Positions 25,349 to 34,035 of a DNA stretch of 44,478 nt are shown piece after piece. Below the pieces are notes generated by a model. The model did no database searches, had not been told where the DNA came from, and worked only from the letters and a program-made list of their open reading frames with translations. This stretch comes from Lysobacterales bacterium (GTDB lineage: Bacteria; Pseudomonadota; Gammaproteobacteria; Xanthomonadales; Marinicellaceae): assembly GCA_026982315.1 (NCBI GenBank), contig JALSHI010000062.1, positions 1 to 44,478 of the forward strand, read 5' to 3'. A program made the position numbers and the translations under genes. Within the stretch, counting starts at the first letter, position 1; each line of letters opens with the position of its first letter.

Positions 25349-26065
25349 ATGCGTGAATATCCCTTGACTTATTTTGATGTCGACCAGGAGCTGGAGGCCT
25401 GGGTGGTAGAACCCAAGAATGCCCAGGCAGGTAAAACGCCGGTGGTGCTCATTGCCCATATGTGGTCAGGCCGGGTGCCATTTGTGGAAGACGTGGCCCG
25501 CACCATGGCCGCCAAAGGGTATATCGGGTTTGCCCTGGACATGTATGGAAAGGGCCGGGTGGGTCATAGCGTGGAAGAAAACATGGCCTTGATGACGCCT
25601 TTTATGGAAAACCGTGAGCTGATGCAGCGGCGCATGTTACTGGCGCTGAAAGCGGCCCGTGGATTGCCCATGGCGGACAAAGAACGCGTGGCGGCCATAG
25701 GCTATTGCTTTGGCGGCCTCTGTGTACAGGATCTGGCGCGGGTCAGCGACCAGGTACGCGGCATTGTCAGTATCCACGGTCTTATGAAACAGGCGGACAA
25801 TATCGACCAGGGCTTGTGGCGCGCCATGGCTCTGTTTTTGCATGGGGATGCCGACCCCATGGTTCCTTTGGAGGACTGGCTGGCCTTGCGGGATGAGCTT
25901 AACCGCGCCGGTTGTGATTGGCAAAAACATGATTTTGGCGGTGTTATGCACGCTTTTACCAACCCGGATGCCAATGATCCGGAACTGGGAACAGTGTACG
26001 ATCCCAAAGCCGATCGCCGCAGCGCCTTTTTGCTGGATCAATTTTTACAGGAGTGCTTTTCATGA
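25349..26065 (+). CDS. dienelactone hydrolase family protein
   Basis: A 238-residue cytosolic alpha/beta hydrolase. The nucleophile elbow is GYCFGG (Cys120), and the acid and base are Asp169 (HGDADPMV) and His201 (GVMHAFTNP). This Cys-Asp-His triad is that of dienelactone hydrolases, which open lactones such as 4-carboxymethylenebut-2-en-4-olide. No catechol or chlorocatechol genes are nearby, so the substrate is probably something else. AGGAG of the preceding gene's end serves as its ribosome site, and its stop overlaps the next start (ATGA). Confidence 0.9.
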   Translation: MREYPLTYFDVDQELEAWVVEPKNAQAGKTPVVLIAHMWSGRVPFVEDVARTMAAKGYIGFALDMYGKGRVGHSVEENMALMTPFMENRELMQRRMLLALKAARGLPMADKERVAAIGYCFGGLCVQDLARVSDQVRGIVSIHGLMKQADNIDQGLWRAMALFLHGDADPMVPLEDWLALRDELNRAGCDWQKHDFGGVMHAFTNPDANDPELGTVYDPKADRRSAFLLDQFLQECFS

Positions 26066-28029
26066 AATCATCATCAGTTGGATCAGACCGTGGGAATCGT
26101 GTCTGGAAAGTGGTCGCGGTTTGTGTGCTTGCGGGACTGGCCGTGTGGCTGGGTCTGCAATATGCAGACAAAAAGTCCTCGCCAGCGTCACCCGCATCAT
26201 CGGCCGTTTCATTGCCAGTGGATACAACAGCGCTGAATGAAGCCGTTCAGGCAGAAAAGGAACCGGAGCCGGAAACGGCTGTAACCGAAGCGCAAAAAGC
26301 CCGCCAGATTTACCAGTGGTATGACGAACAGCAATTACGGCTGAACCCGCTTTCGGCCACTTTTCGTGGTGATCACCGCTTTAATGACCAGCTTCCCAAC
26401 TTTCTCAGTGAGCAATGGCGGCAAAAGGCGAAAAAGCTGGAACAGGCGGCACTGAATCGCATCCAGAAAGTGGACCGAAAAGCCTTGCCCAAAAGTGAGC
26501 AAACATCCTATGACCTGTTTGTGGCCAAGCGGAAAAACGCCCTGGAAGGTTTTCGTTATCCAGATCACTTGATGCCCATCAATCAGTTTTACTCCCTGCC
26601 GAATATGTTTGCCATGCTGGGCTCAGGCTCTCAGGCCCAGCCATTTAACACAGTCGAGGATTACCGGAACTGGCTGAAGCGCATGGATGGAGGCGTGGTC
26701 TTGCTGGATCAGGCCATTGCCAATATGAAACAGGGTCAGGCCCAGGGATATTCGCAACCGAAAGTGTTAATGCAGCGGGTGTTGCCGCAGCTTAAAGCCT
26801 TGCTGGTGGACAAGGTGGAAGACAGCCTGTTCTGGCAGCCGGTGAAGCATATGCCCGATAGTTTTTCAGCAGAGGAAAAACGCGAACTGACGGCCGCCTA
26901 TCGGGACAAAATCAGCCATAAGGTTTTGCCAGCCTATCAGCGTCTGTATGACTATATCAAAAACGAATATTTGCCCAAGGCGCGTGATACCTATGGGCTG
27001 TATGATGTCCCTGGCGGCAAGGCATGGTATGTCTACAAGGTGAAAACCATCACCACCACCGACTATACGCCAGAAGAAATTCACGCCATTGGCAAGCAGG
27101 AAGTGGCCCGTATCCACAAGCAGATGCAAGAGATTATGCAGCGTGTGGGTTTTAAAGGCACATTAAAGGAGTTCTTTGAATTCACGAAAAACGACCCGCA
27201 ATTTCATTTCCGCAGCAAGCAGGAATTGTTGCAAGCCTATGCTGACTTGAAAGACAAGGTGAATGCGCGTGTCGGGGACATTTTTGAGATTTTTCCCAAG
27301 GCGGACTTTGAAATTCGCCCGGTCGAGGCTTTTCGCGAAAAATCCGCCTCGGGGGCGTCCTATCAAAGCCCATCGGCCGATGGCAAGCGCCCGGGCGTGT
27401 TTTACGTAAACACCTACGATTTGAAGGCACGGCCAAAATGGGGTGTGGAGAATCTCTATTTACACGAGGCGGTGCCAGGCCACCATTTTCAATTATCCAT
27501 CCAACAGGAATTGCCTAATTTACCCAATTTCCGCAAGTTTGGCGGTTACACGGCCTTTGTCGAAGGCTGGGCATTGTATTCAGAAGGATTGGGCAAGGAT
27601 TTGGGGCTATATGAAGACCCCTACAGCGAATTTGGACAGTTGAGCGCTGAATTATGGCGCGCTATCCGGCTGGTGGTGGACACGGGGATTCACCAATTTG
27701 GCTGGTCGCGGGACAAAGTGCTGGATTATATGTACGCCAATGCGCCGGTGGTGGAAGCCCGGGCGGTTTCTGAAGCCGAACGGTTTATGGCCATACCCGG
27801 CCAGGCATTGGCCTATAAAATCGGTCAGCTAAAAATCAAGCAGCTGCGCGATGAAGCCGAAGCGGAGCTGGGCGCAGACAAGAGCGTTGTGCGCCGTTTC
27901 CATACCCAGGTGCTTGATGATGGCGCCGTGCCGCTGAATTTTCTGGAGAAAAAGGTGCGTGACTGGATTGATCGGGAAAAACAGGAAAAATCCAGGGACT
28001 CTCAGACGGCGACAAACGACAGTCACTAA
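26062..28029 (+). CDS. DUF885 family zinc peptidase-like protein, membrane-anchored
   Basis: 655 residues. A basic N-terminus and one hydrophobic segment (about 14-31, WKVVAVCVLAGLAVWLGL) indicate a signal anchor facing the periplasm, followed by a Ser/Pro/Ala-rich linker. The DUF885 domain covers the rest. It includes the metal motif HEAVPGHH at 468-475 and the acidic helix FVEGWALYSEGLG about 30 residues later, as in HExxxH-type gluzincins. The family is predicted to be metallopeptidases and few members are tested. The ATG is preceded by AGGAG 9 bases away and overlaps the dienelactone hydrolase stop by 4 bases. Its TAATG junction couples it to tpm. Confidence 0.88.
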   Translation: MKSSSVGSDRGNRVWKVVAVCVLAGLAVWLGLQYADKKSSPASPASSAVSLPVDTTALNEAVQAEKEPEPETAVTEAQKARQIYQWYDEQQLRLNPLSATFRGDHRFNDQLPNFLSEQWRQKAKKLEQAALNRIQKVDRKALPKSEQTSYDLFVAKRKNALEGFRYPDHLMPINQFYSLPNMFAMLGSGSQAQPFNTVEDYRNWLKRMDGGVVLLDQAIANMKQGQAQGYSQPKVLMQRVLPQLKALLVDKVEDSLFWQPVKHMPDSFSAEEKRELTAAYRDKISHKVLPAYQRLYDYIKNEYLPKARDTYGLYDVPGGKAWYVYKVKTITTTDYTPEEIHAIGKQEVARIHKQMQEIMQRVGFKGTLKEFFEFTKNDPQFHFRSKQELLQAYADLKDKVNARVGDIFEIFPKADFEIRPVEAFREKSASGASYQSPSADGKRPGVFYVNTYDLKARPKWGVENLYLHEAVPGHHFQLSIQQELPNLPNFRKFGGYTAFVEGWALYSEGLGKDLGLYEDPYSEFGQLSAELWRAIRLVVDTGIHQFGWSRDKVLDYMYANAPVVEARAVSEAERFMAIPGQALAYKIGQLKIKQLRDEAEAELGADKSVVRRFHTQVLDDGAVPLNFLEKKVRDWIDREKQEKSRDSQTATNDSH

Positions 28030-28706
28030 TGGATACAGAGTTCTGGCTTGAAAAGTGGCATCGGCACCAGATTGGTTTTCACGAAGGCCGCCCCAATGCC
28101 TCCTTGCAGCAATGGTTCGATGCCATGGCGCTGCAACCTGGCGATCACGTTTTTGTGCCTTTATGTGGAAAAAGCCAGGATTTATTGTGGCTATTGGGAA
28201 AAGGCTTGCAGGTAACCGGCTGTGAGTGCTCGCCCCAGGCCGTTGCGGAATTTTTTGCCGACAATCAGCTCCAATACGAACATTGCGAGGACCAGACAGC
28301 CAGTGGCCACACGGTCTTCCAATGTGGGCGGCTCAGCCTGTGGCAAGGCGACTTTTTTCGCTTGCCTGAGCAGGTGTTGGCATTGGCTGATGGCGTGTAT
28401 GACCGGGCGGCACTAATCGCTTTGCCGCCAGACTTGCGCCAACGCTACGTCCACAAGTTTTATCAGGAACTGACAGCAGAAACGCCAATCTTGCTGGTCA
28501 CGCTGGACTTTCAGCGTGACCCGGTTCTTTCGGGGGGCTATCAGGGCCCGCCTTTTCCACATACAGATGACATGGTCAAGCGGCAGTACCAGGCATTTTC
28601 CCGTATTGACAAGCTGGGAGAGCGGGATATCCTGGCCAACGAGCCCAAGTTCCAGGCCCAGGGCGCCACCAGCGCTTATGAAAAAACCTGGCTGGTGACC
28701 AGATAA
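28029..28706 (+). CDS. tpm: thiopurine S-methyltransferase
   Basis: 225 residues. The bacterial TPMT signatures are WHRHQIGFHEG near 10-20, the SAM-binding block VFVPLCGKSQDLLWL (41-55) and DRAALIALPP near 118-127. The family methylates thiopurines, and in some bacteria selenite or tellurite species, giving resistance. One-base overlap with the DUF885 gene indicates the same operon. Why a methyltransferase of this kind is coupled to hydrolases is not obvious. Confidence 0.93.
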   Translation: MDTEFWLEKWHRHQIGFHEGRPNASLQQWFDAMALQPGDHVFVPLCGKSQDLLWLLGKGLQVTGCECSPQAVAEFFADNQLQYEHCEDQTASGHTVFQCGRLSLWQGDFFRLPEQVLALADGVYDRAALIALPPDLRQRYVHKFYQELTAETPILLVTLDFQRDPVLSGGYQGPPFPHTDDMVKRQYQAFSRIDKLGERDILANEPKFQAQGATSAYEKTWLVTR

Positions 28707-28741
28707 CCCGCCTGATTGCGGTGAGATAGGGTGTCCCGTGG

Positions 28742-29197
28742 TTATTCTGTGTCCAGCCTGAGCTGTGTCAAAGCCTGGCGAATGGCATCGGGAATGGCAC
28801 AAGTCGCGCCGGAGGCCATATCCAGATAAACCGCTTCGCTGGTGCCTTCGGCGGCCACTGTCTGCTGCCGATGGCTGAACACGGCATACACCATGCTAAA
28901 GCGTTTTTCATGAATGGCGCTGACAGCTGTGCCGACGGTGATCTGATCCGGCCAGGTGAGGGGGCGCAGGTATTTGCACTGGGTATGCCCCAGAACGGGG
29001 CCAATATTGTCACTGAGAAACAGGCGATTGATGCCGGTGCGCTCCATCAGGGCAATGCGCGCATTTTCAAAATAGCGAAAGTAGACCGTGTTGTTTACAT
29101 GACGCAAGGCATCCATGTCCCCCCATTGCACCGGCTGCTGGATACACACAGGAAATTGTTGCTGGAATTGTTTCAAGGCGCGGGTTTCTGTTGTCAT
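28742..29197 (-). CDS. acyl-CoA thioesterase of the hotdog (4HBT) family
   Basis: A 151-residue cytosolic enzyme. The signature VQWGDMDALRHVNNTVYFRY (residues 23-42) contains the Asp (Asp27) that acts in 4-hydroxybenzoyl-CoA thioesterases and the HVNN turn of the YbgC/FadM group. It is expected to hydrolyse an acyl-CoA, but the chain type is unknown. It lies convergent with tpm, 35 bases away. The ribosome site is weak. Confidence 0.9.
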   Translation of the reverse strand: MTTETRALKQFQQQFPVCIQQPVQWGDMDALRHVNNTVYFRYFENARIALMERTGINRLFLSDNIGPVLGHTQCKYLRPLTWPDQITVGTAVSAIHEKRFSMVYAVFSHRQQTVAAEGTSEAVYLDMASGATCAIPDAIRQALTQLRLDTE

Positions 29198-29356
29198 GGA
29201 ATGAGATCAAGCCTGGTTTCAAGAGAAGATGGCATTTTAGCCGCCTTACAGGGCAGATGAAAACCGTTGGCGTTATTTTATTGCCATGCCCCTGTGATAA
29301 TGCCTTGCCTTCCCTTCATCATGGCTATTCAGCTTTTATTCATGGGTCTGTGGCTA

Positions 29357-29372
29357 AACTTGGCGACAAGTT
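29357..29372 (+). promoter_or_regulatory. inverted repeat upstream of the glycine-zipper gene
   Basis: AACTTG (29357-29362) and CAAGTT (29367-29372) flank GCGA, 37-52 bases upstream of the ATG. It is a possible operator near the transcription start. The other 150 bases of this gap show nothing clear. Confidence 0.3.
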
Positions 29373-29408
29373 AACAAGCAGTCCCGCACGTGGACAGGAG
29401 CTGAAACC

Positions 29409-30017
29409 ATGTTTTCGATTCATTCATTATTGAAACCCACGTTCATTGTGCCGGGCCTCATATTGTCTCTGGCTTCATTTGCGGTCTCGGCGCGCCATTA
29501 CCAAAGCGATATTATTTATGCGCCAGTGGTGGATGTGCAACCGATTTATCGCTCTGTTCGTGTCGTCCAGCCGCGGGAAGTCTGTTGGGATGAGCCGGTC
29601 TATCGGCGTCACCACTCCCGTCATCATCGCCGCCAGGCGAATCCCGGCGGAGCCATTCTGGGGGCTGTGATTGGCGGGGCGATTGGAAACCGTTTTGGCC
29701 GAGGCCATGGCCGAGATGCGGCCACTTTCGCGGGCGCGGTGCTGGGTTCTGTGATTGGCGCCCAGGCAGGCACTGGCCACAATCGGAGCGCTTACCATGA
29801 GCGGCGTTATCCCTATGCGGATACACGACGATATGGACGCGTGGAGCCGGTGCGTTATCGCCAGCGCTGCCGCATGGAGCAGGATGTGAGAGAAGAAGAA
29901 CGCATTGTGGCCTATGATGTGGCTTATGAGTTTGAAGGCCGTTTGCGGCGCACGCGGCTGGATCATCACCCTGGTGATCGCATTCGCCTGCATGTGAATT
30001 TACAGGTGGCCGAGTAG
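29409..30017 (+). CDS. glycine-zipper 2TM-domain envelope protein
   Basis: 202 residues. A signal peptide (to about residue 28, AVSA) is followed by a His/Arg-rich stretch (YRRHHSRHHRRQ, 65-76). Two Gly-zipper hydrophobic helices at about 80-120 (GGAILGAVIGGAIGNRFG and AATFAGAVLGSVIGAQAG) are the Rick_17kDa_Anti/glycine-zipper 2TM signature. The C-terminal half is basic and ends in a conserved-looking VAYDVAYEFEGRLRRTRL beta segment. It is presumably an outer-membrane or periplasmic structural protein of unknown function. AGGAG precedes the ATG. It is a single-gene unit ending in a terminator. Confidence 0.87.
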   Translation: MFSIHSLLKPTFIVPGLILSLASFAVSARHYQSDIIYAPVVDVQPIYRSVRVVQPREVCWDEPVYRRHHSRHHRRQANPGGAILGAVIGGAIGNRFGRGHGRDAATFAGAVLGSVIGAQAGTGHNRSAYHERRYPYADTRRYGRVEPVRYRQRCRMEQDVREEERIVAYDVAYEFEGRLRRTRLDHHPGDRIRLHVNLQVAE

Positions 30018-30070
30018 GCGCTTGTTGAGTGAGCTTCCTCCTGGCTTGTTTGTGATGGTGCAAGCCTGTT

Positions 30071-30095
30071 GCCCCTGGAGTCCGGGGGCTTTTTT
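30071..30095 (+). terminator. intrinsic terminator after the glycine-zipper gene
   Basis: GCCCCTGG (30071-30078) pairs with CCGGGGGC (30082-30089, one G-U) and is followed by six T residues (30090-30095). Confidence 0.8.
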
Positions 30096-30131
30096 GTGGG
30101 GCGATTCCTCCCGGGTTGGGTTTGAACGCCG

Positions 30132-30140
30132 TGATACAAT
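30132..30140 (+). promoter_or_regulatory. extended -10 promoter of murL, leaderless start
   Basis: TGATACAAT combines an extended -10 TGN with TACAAT at 30135-30140. The next purine at the usual 7-base distance is the A of the murL ATG at 30147. No Shine-Dalgarno is present, so a leaderless mRNA is likely if this promoter is used. Confidence 0.45.
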
Positions 30141-30146
30141 GCCACC

Positions 30147-31472
30147 ATGCCCGAATTCCATGAAACCTTTTATTTTGGTCAGTGGCGGTTAAACCCGGAA
30201 CAGGCCACTTTACAGTTGTTCTACGAAGTGGAAGGCCTGGGGGAAATGACCGAAACCATTACCTTTCCGGCTTTTGATGTACCAAAGGATGCGCCTCGTC
30301 GCCAGGCGCTGGTTTCTGCCTGCCACTTGCTGCACTGGCTGGCCGGGGTCAGTTATATCAAAATGGGTTTGCCAGCCCGGATTCTCTTCAGAAAGAAGCG
30401 TCCTGACAGCAAAACCGCTGAATTCTTACGCACCACCTGGATAAATGGTCTGGCCGAGCTGGCCTATGTGCAAGGCGTTTCCTTGCATGATCGCTTGCAT
30501 ATTGACAGTGAGGCAATCATTCCTGATAACTGGCGGCTGTCTTTGCCGCATCGCGCGCTGGTGCCTTTTGGTGGCGGAAAGGACTCCATTGTGACCGTGG
30601 AATCCCTGAAAAAATACCAAAAACCCGTGAACTTGTTTGTGGTGGGCGAGTCGTCTGTCATTGCCCGGGCGGCCGCCAAAACCGGCGTGCCGGTTTACAC
30701 CGTCAAGCGTCAACTTGATGAAAAACTGCTGCATGCCAGGCCTGGTGCGTTCTTTAATGGCCATGTGCCGGTCACAGCCATCAACTCGGCTATTGCCGTG
30801 GTGGCTGCCTTGTTGCATGGCTATGACAGCATTGTTTTTTCCAATGAGCGTTCCGCCGAGGCGCATAATACCCTGGATGCCCAGGGCCATCCGGTGAACC
30901 ACCAGTATTCCAAAAGTTTTGCTTTCGAGAAAGACTTCCAGGCGCACATTCATCGCACCATCAGCCCGGATTTGCGCTATTTTTCCTTGCAAAGACCCTG
31001 GTCCGAACTGGCGATACTCAAACAGTTCAGTCAGTACAGCGATTATTTTGATGTGTTCACCAGTTGTAATCGGAATTTTCACCTTGGCGGCAGTCGTAAC
31101 CAGCATGGCTTGTGGTGCGGAGATTGCCCCAAGTGCCGTTTTGTGTTTTTGGGGCTGGCGACGTTTGTGGAGAAATCCCGTTTACTGGAAATTTTTGGGC
31201 ACAACCTGCTGGACAGCCTTCCCCAGTTGCCGGGTTTCGAGGCATTGCTGGGTATTCGTGGTATAAAACCGTTTGAATGTGTGGGCGATGTGCTGGAGAG
31301 CCGAATTGCGTTTCACTGGCTGGCGAATCACCCGGAGTGGGCCAATGACCGGGTCATCGGCTTCCTGCGCGATAAGGTGGTACCGCCGTCGCCAGAGGAA
31401 GAACAGGACGTGTTGGCCTTTCATCCCGAACATGCGATACCGCCTGAATTTTTGCCACGACAGGTTTTCTGA
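30147..31472 (+). CDS. murL: UDP-MurNAc-L-Ala-L-Glu epimerase
   Basis: A 441-residue cytosolic enzyme that converts the L-Glu of UDP-MurNAc-L-Ala-L-Glu to D-Glu using ATP. Recognition rests on the overall MurL pattern: FGGGKDSIVTVE (141-152), a PP-loop-like ATP motif; the block IVFSNERSAEAHN; and the Cys cluster WCGDCPKCRFVFLGLA near 325-340. Its immediate partner is a murD-like ligase 9 bases downstream, the pairing known from Xanthomonas. Together they replace glutamate racemase plus MurD for this step. Assignment to MurL is strong from the combination of family and neighbour; activity is not shown here. Confidence 0.9.
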   Translation: MPEFHETFYFGQWRLNPEQATLQLFYEVEGLGEMTETITFPAFDVPKDAPRRQALVSACHLLHWLAGVSYIKMGLPARILFRKKRPDSKTAEFLRTTWINGLAELAYVQGVSLHDRLHIDSEAIIPDNWRLSLPHRALVPFGGGKDSIVTVESLKKYQKPVNLFVVGESSVIARAAAKTGVPVYTVKRQLDEKLLHARPGAFFNGHVPVTAINSAIAVVAALLHGYDSIVFSNERSAEAHNTLDAQGHPVNHQYSKSFAFEKDFQAHIHRTISPDLRYFSLQRPWSELAILKQFSQYSDYFDVFTSCNRNFHLGGSRNQHGLWCGDCPKCRFVFLGLATFVEKSRLLEIFGHNLLDSLPQLPGFEALLGIRGIKPFECVGDVLESRIAFHWLANHPEWANDRVIGFLRDKVVPPSPEEEQDVLAFHPEHAIPPEFLPRQVF

Positions 31473-31481
31473 CGGATATCG

Positions 31482-32879
31482 ATGAACGCGCGTTTGCCCC
31501 CAACCCTTTCCGGTCAACGCATCGCCGTATGGGGATACGGTGTGGAAGGCCGCGCGACAGCGTCTTATTTGGCGCGCTACCATCCCGGCAGCCAGGTGAC
31601 GGTTTTTTGCCCGCCACAGGAAACAGGCGGCACAGATGCTCATCAAGGTCGCCGCTGGACGTTTTGTACCAAAGCGGTTACCGCTGATAAGTTGAATAGT
31701 TTTGATCTGGTGATCAAATCGCCCGGCATCAGCCCCTATCGGCCGCCGGCCAGTGACGTTACTGTGCCGGTGATTGGCTCGGCGGCGCTATGGTTTGCCT
31801 ATCATCGTCACGGCAAAATCATTGCGGTGACGGGAACCAAGGGCAAATCCACCACCGCCAGCTTACTGGCGCATGTATTAAACGGTTTGGGAGAAACGGT
31901 TAATCTGGCGGGAAACATCGGTACGCCCCTGCTGGAGTATGTGGATCGGCCAGCAACATGGACGGTTCTGGAGACCTCCAGCTATCAGGCCGCTGCCGGG
32001 GATATTGAAGCGGATTGCGCGGTTTTGTTAAATCTGTTTCCCGAACACCTGGACTGGCATGGGAGCGAAGCGCGTTACTACCAGGACAAGCTCCGGCTGC
32101 TGGAGGCGGCTCCCCGGATTATTCTGGGTCAACCGCTGGCGCATTTTGAAAACCGTTTGTCTGCCGCCCAATGTCCATTGCCACCTGCGCTTAAATGCGC
32201 GCAGTCACCCCGGTGGCAAGTTAGAAAAACAGGCTTGTATCATCAGAGCCGGTGCGTTTTTTCCTGTGACGACTGGATTTTGCAGGGGCAGCACAATTTA
32301 CACAACCTGGCGGCTGTGCTGCAAGTCATTGAGGTGCTCGGTTTGTCTGTGGATTCGGCTTTGCAGACTGCGCGTGAGTTTCTGCCCTTGCCTCATCGTT
32401 TGCAACCTGTGGGCCATATTGGTGCGTGGCATTGGATTAATGACTCCATCGCCTCTACGCCACATGCCAGCCTGGCGGCGTTGTCCACAGTGGATGCCAA
32501 AACCACCACAATGATTCTGGGCGGCTATGATCGCCAATTGGACTGGGAGGAGTTTGCCCGGGCTATCCAGTCCAACCCTCCCGCCTCGCTGGTGGTCACC
32601 GGGGCGAATGCCCGGCGTATATTGAAGGCTCTGGAAAAATATCCACCAGCGTGTCAGGTTGTTCCGGCCGCAGATTTGGCCGAGGCTGTTAAATTGGCTA
32701 CCTGCTATACACCTGCCGGCGGCACCATTCTGTTGTCGCCGGGCGCACCCAGTTTCGATGCTTTTCCCGACTATGCCGCTCGTGGCCGCTACTTTGAGAA
32801 ACTGCTGCGGGAAATGGATGTCAAAAGTCTGCAAGGCCGGCTCAATTCCGATTCGGCGCCTGATAATGTGGCCCCGTGA
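31482..32879 (+). CDS. murD2: UDP-MurNAc-L-Ala:L-Glu ligase (MurD2)
   Basis: A 465-residue Mur ligase. The N-terminal nucleotide-binding domain has VWGYGVEGRATASYL (16-30). The ATP loop is GTKGKSTT at 118-125. Family blocks NLAGNIGTPLLEY, VLETSSYQ, NLFPEHLDWHG and HRLQPVGHIGAWHWINDSIA follow. It is like MurD but belongs to the MurD2 branch that attaches L-Glu instead of D-Glu to UDP-MurNAc-L-Ala. The branch is inferred mainly from its position directly after murL. Canonical murD in the dcw cluster would be a separate gene, which is not in this window. Its stop overlaps the next start (TGATG). Confidence 0.9.
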   Translation: MNARLPPTLSGQRIAVWGYGVEGRATASYLARYHPGSQVTVFCPPQETGGTDAHQGRRWTFCTKAVTADKLNSFDLVIKSPGISPYRPPASDVTVPVIGSAALWFAYHRHGKIIAVTGTKGKSTTASLLAHVLNGLGETVNLAGNIGTPLLEYVDRPATWTVLETSSYQAAAGDIEADCAVLLNLFPEHLDWHGSEARYYQDKLRLLEAAPRIILGQPLAHFENRLSAAQCPLPPALKCAQSPRWQVRKTGLYHQSRCVFSCDDWILQGQHNLHNLAAVLQVIEVLGLSVDSALQTAREFLPLPHRLQPVGHIGAWHWINDSIASTPHASLAALSTVDAKTTTMILGGYDRQLDWEEFARAIQSNPPASLVVTGANARRILKALEKYPPACQVVPAADLAEAVKLATCYTPAGGTILLSPGAPSFDAFPDYAARGRYFEKLLREMDVKSLQGRLNSDSAPDNVAP

Positions 32880-33910
32880 TGTTGAACGCTTTTTTTCTCG
32901 TGTCTGTGCTTGCCCGGCCTGCGGTGGTGTGCAGGGGCGGGGCCGGTTTGTTGCGCCAAAACTGGTGTCGTCGGCTATTTGTAACCCTTGCCATAATCCT
33001 GACCATCCAGCCCGCCACGGCTGTGTCCAAAGTTGGTAAAAACTCCGCTAATGCGCCTGCCTTCGGTTCTTCTGTGGGAGACAAAGAACAGCCGGAAACG
33101 CTGACCGGCTTGCAGCCGGTACCGGTTCCTGCTCCATTGGCTCAAGCGGCCCAAAGCCTGCCGGATTGGGCGTTTTTGCTGGGGAAGAATCTTTACCAAA
33201 GGTGGTCTGAAGCACAAAAAGCCACAGACAGCGGTGCGGCTGTCGGACTGATTGATGATGCCTACCCCGGGGAGCAGGTGCGAAGCCAGGCTTTGTACTG
33301 GCTTCGCCAGGCCGCCAAAGCCGGCCATGGAGAAGCGGTCTGGCTTTTGGCTCAGGATGCCGCGCAACACAAGCAGGACGCCCAGGTTCTTGCATGGTAC
33401 CAACAAGCCGCAGCCGCCCATGTGGCGCCAGCCGCGCTGGCTTTGGGCAATGTTTTTTTGTATGGGCTGCTTGGTCAAACCCGGGATTGCAAAAAGGCAG
33501 AAATGTATTTTTCTCAGGCTGAAAAACTTGGCAATGCTCATGCCTATAATAACCATGCCTGGATGCTTGCCACCGCGCGCGATCCCCAGTGCCGCAACCC
33601 GGAAAAGGCCATGCGCTTGTGGTCGGAACTGGACTGGGATACAGTCAGGGGGCAGCCTGTCATGATGGCGGCTTTTTGGGACACCCTGGCGGCCATTCAT
33701 GCGGCCTTGCGTGATTTCGGCAGCGCCGTTGATGCTCAGCGCAAGGCCATCGCCCTTATGTCCAAACACCAGGCGCCGGATGATGAAATGCTGGCTGACA
33801 TGCAGCGTCGGTTGCGTGCCTATGAGTCTGGTTCGCCCTGGTTCAAGTCGGAGTTTATGGCGGCGGGGCGCAACAAAAAAGGCCAGGCCGGGCAGCAGGA
33901 CAAGCGCTGA
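32879..33910 (+). CDS. Sel1-like/TPR repeat protein
   Basis: 343 residues. An N-terminal hydrophobic segment at about 34-49 (LFVTLAIILTIQPATA) is a signal peptide or anchor. It is unusually far from the ATG, and an internal TTG near residue 25 would give a normal-length signal. The body has alpha-solenoid repeats such as ALYWLRQAAKAGHGEAVWLL and CKKAEMYFSQAEKLGNAHAY, of Sel1/TPR character. It is translationally coupled to murD2 by TGATG, so it may work in peptidoglycan or envelope assembly as a scaffold. No enzymatic motif is seen. Confidence 0.8.
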   Translation: MLNAFFLVSVLARPAVVCRGGAGLLRQNWCRRLFVTLAIILTIQPATAVSKVGKNSANAPAFGSSVGDKEQPETLTGLQPVPVPAPLAQAAQSLPDWAFLLGKNLYQRWSEAQKATDSGAAVGLIDDAYPGEQVRSQALYWLRQAAKAGHGEAVWLLAQDAAQHKQDAQVLAWYQQAAAAHVAPAALALGNVFLYGLLGQTRDCKKAEMYFSQAEKLGNAHAYNNHAWMLATARDPQCRNPEKAMRLWSELDWDTVRGQPVMMAAFWDTLAAIHAALRDFGSAVDAQRKAIALMSKHQAPDDEMLADMQRRLRAYESGSPWFKSEFMAAGRNKKGQAGQQDKR

Positions 33911-33933
33911 TCGCTGGTTGCTGAAAAGCCCGA

Positions 33934-33948
33934 TTTTCACGGTGAAAA
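33934..33948 (+). repeat. inverted repeat after the Sel1-like gene
   Basis: TTTTCAC (33934-33940) and GTGAAAA (33942-33948) form a 7-bp palindrome around one G, 23 bases past the stop. It may be part of a weak terminator or of the rluC promoter region. Confidence 0.3.
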
Positions 33949-34035
33949 GGGCCTTTCAATGATATGATGCGCGCAATTTATGCTGGCTTACCAAAAAACG
34001 AAGCCGCTTTCTGAATTTAACTGGTGAATGGTTGC

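Noticed and set aside
30141-30149. GCCACCATG before murL as a Kozak context or cloned-insert scar
   Set aside because: Surrounding DNA is ordinary genomic sequence and the match is coincidental in a bacterium.
32975-33940. Minus-strand open frame of 321 codons opposite the Sel1-like gene
   Set aside because: The plus strand has coupled start overlap with murD2 and a plausible signal and repeats; the minus frame has none.
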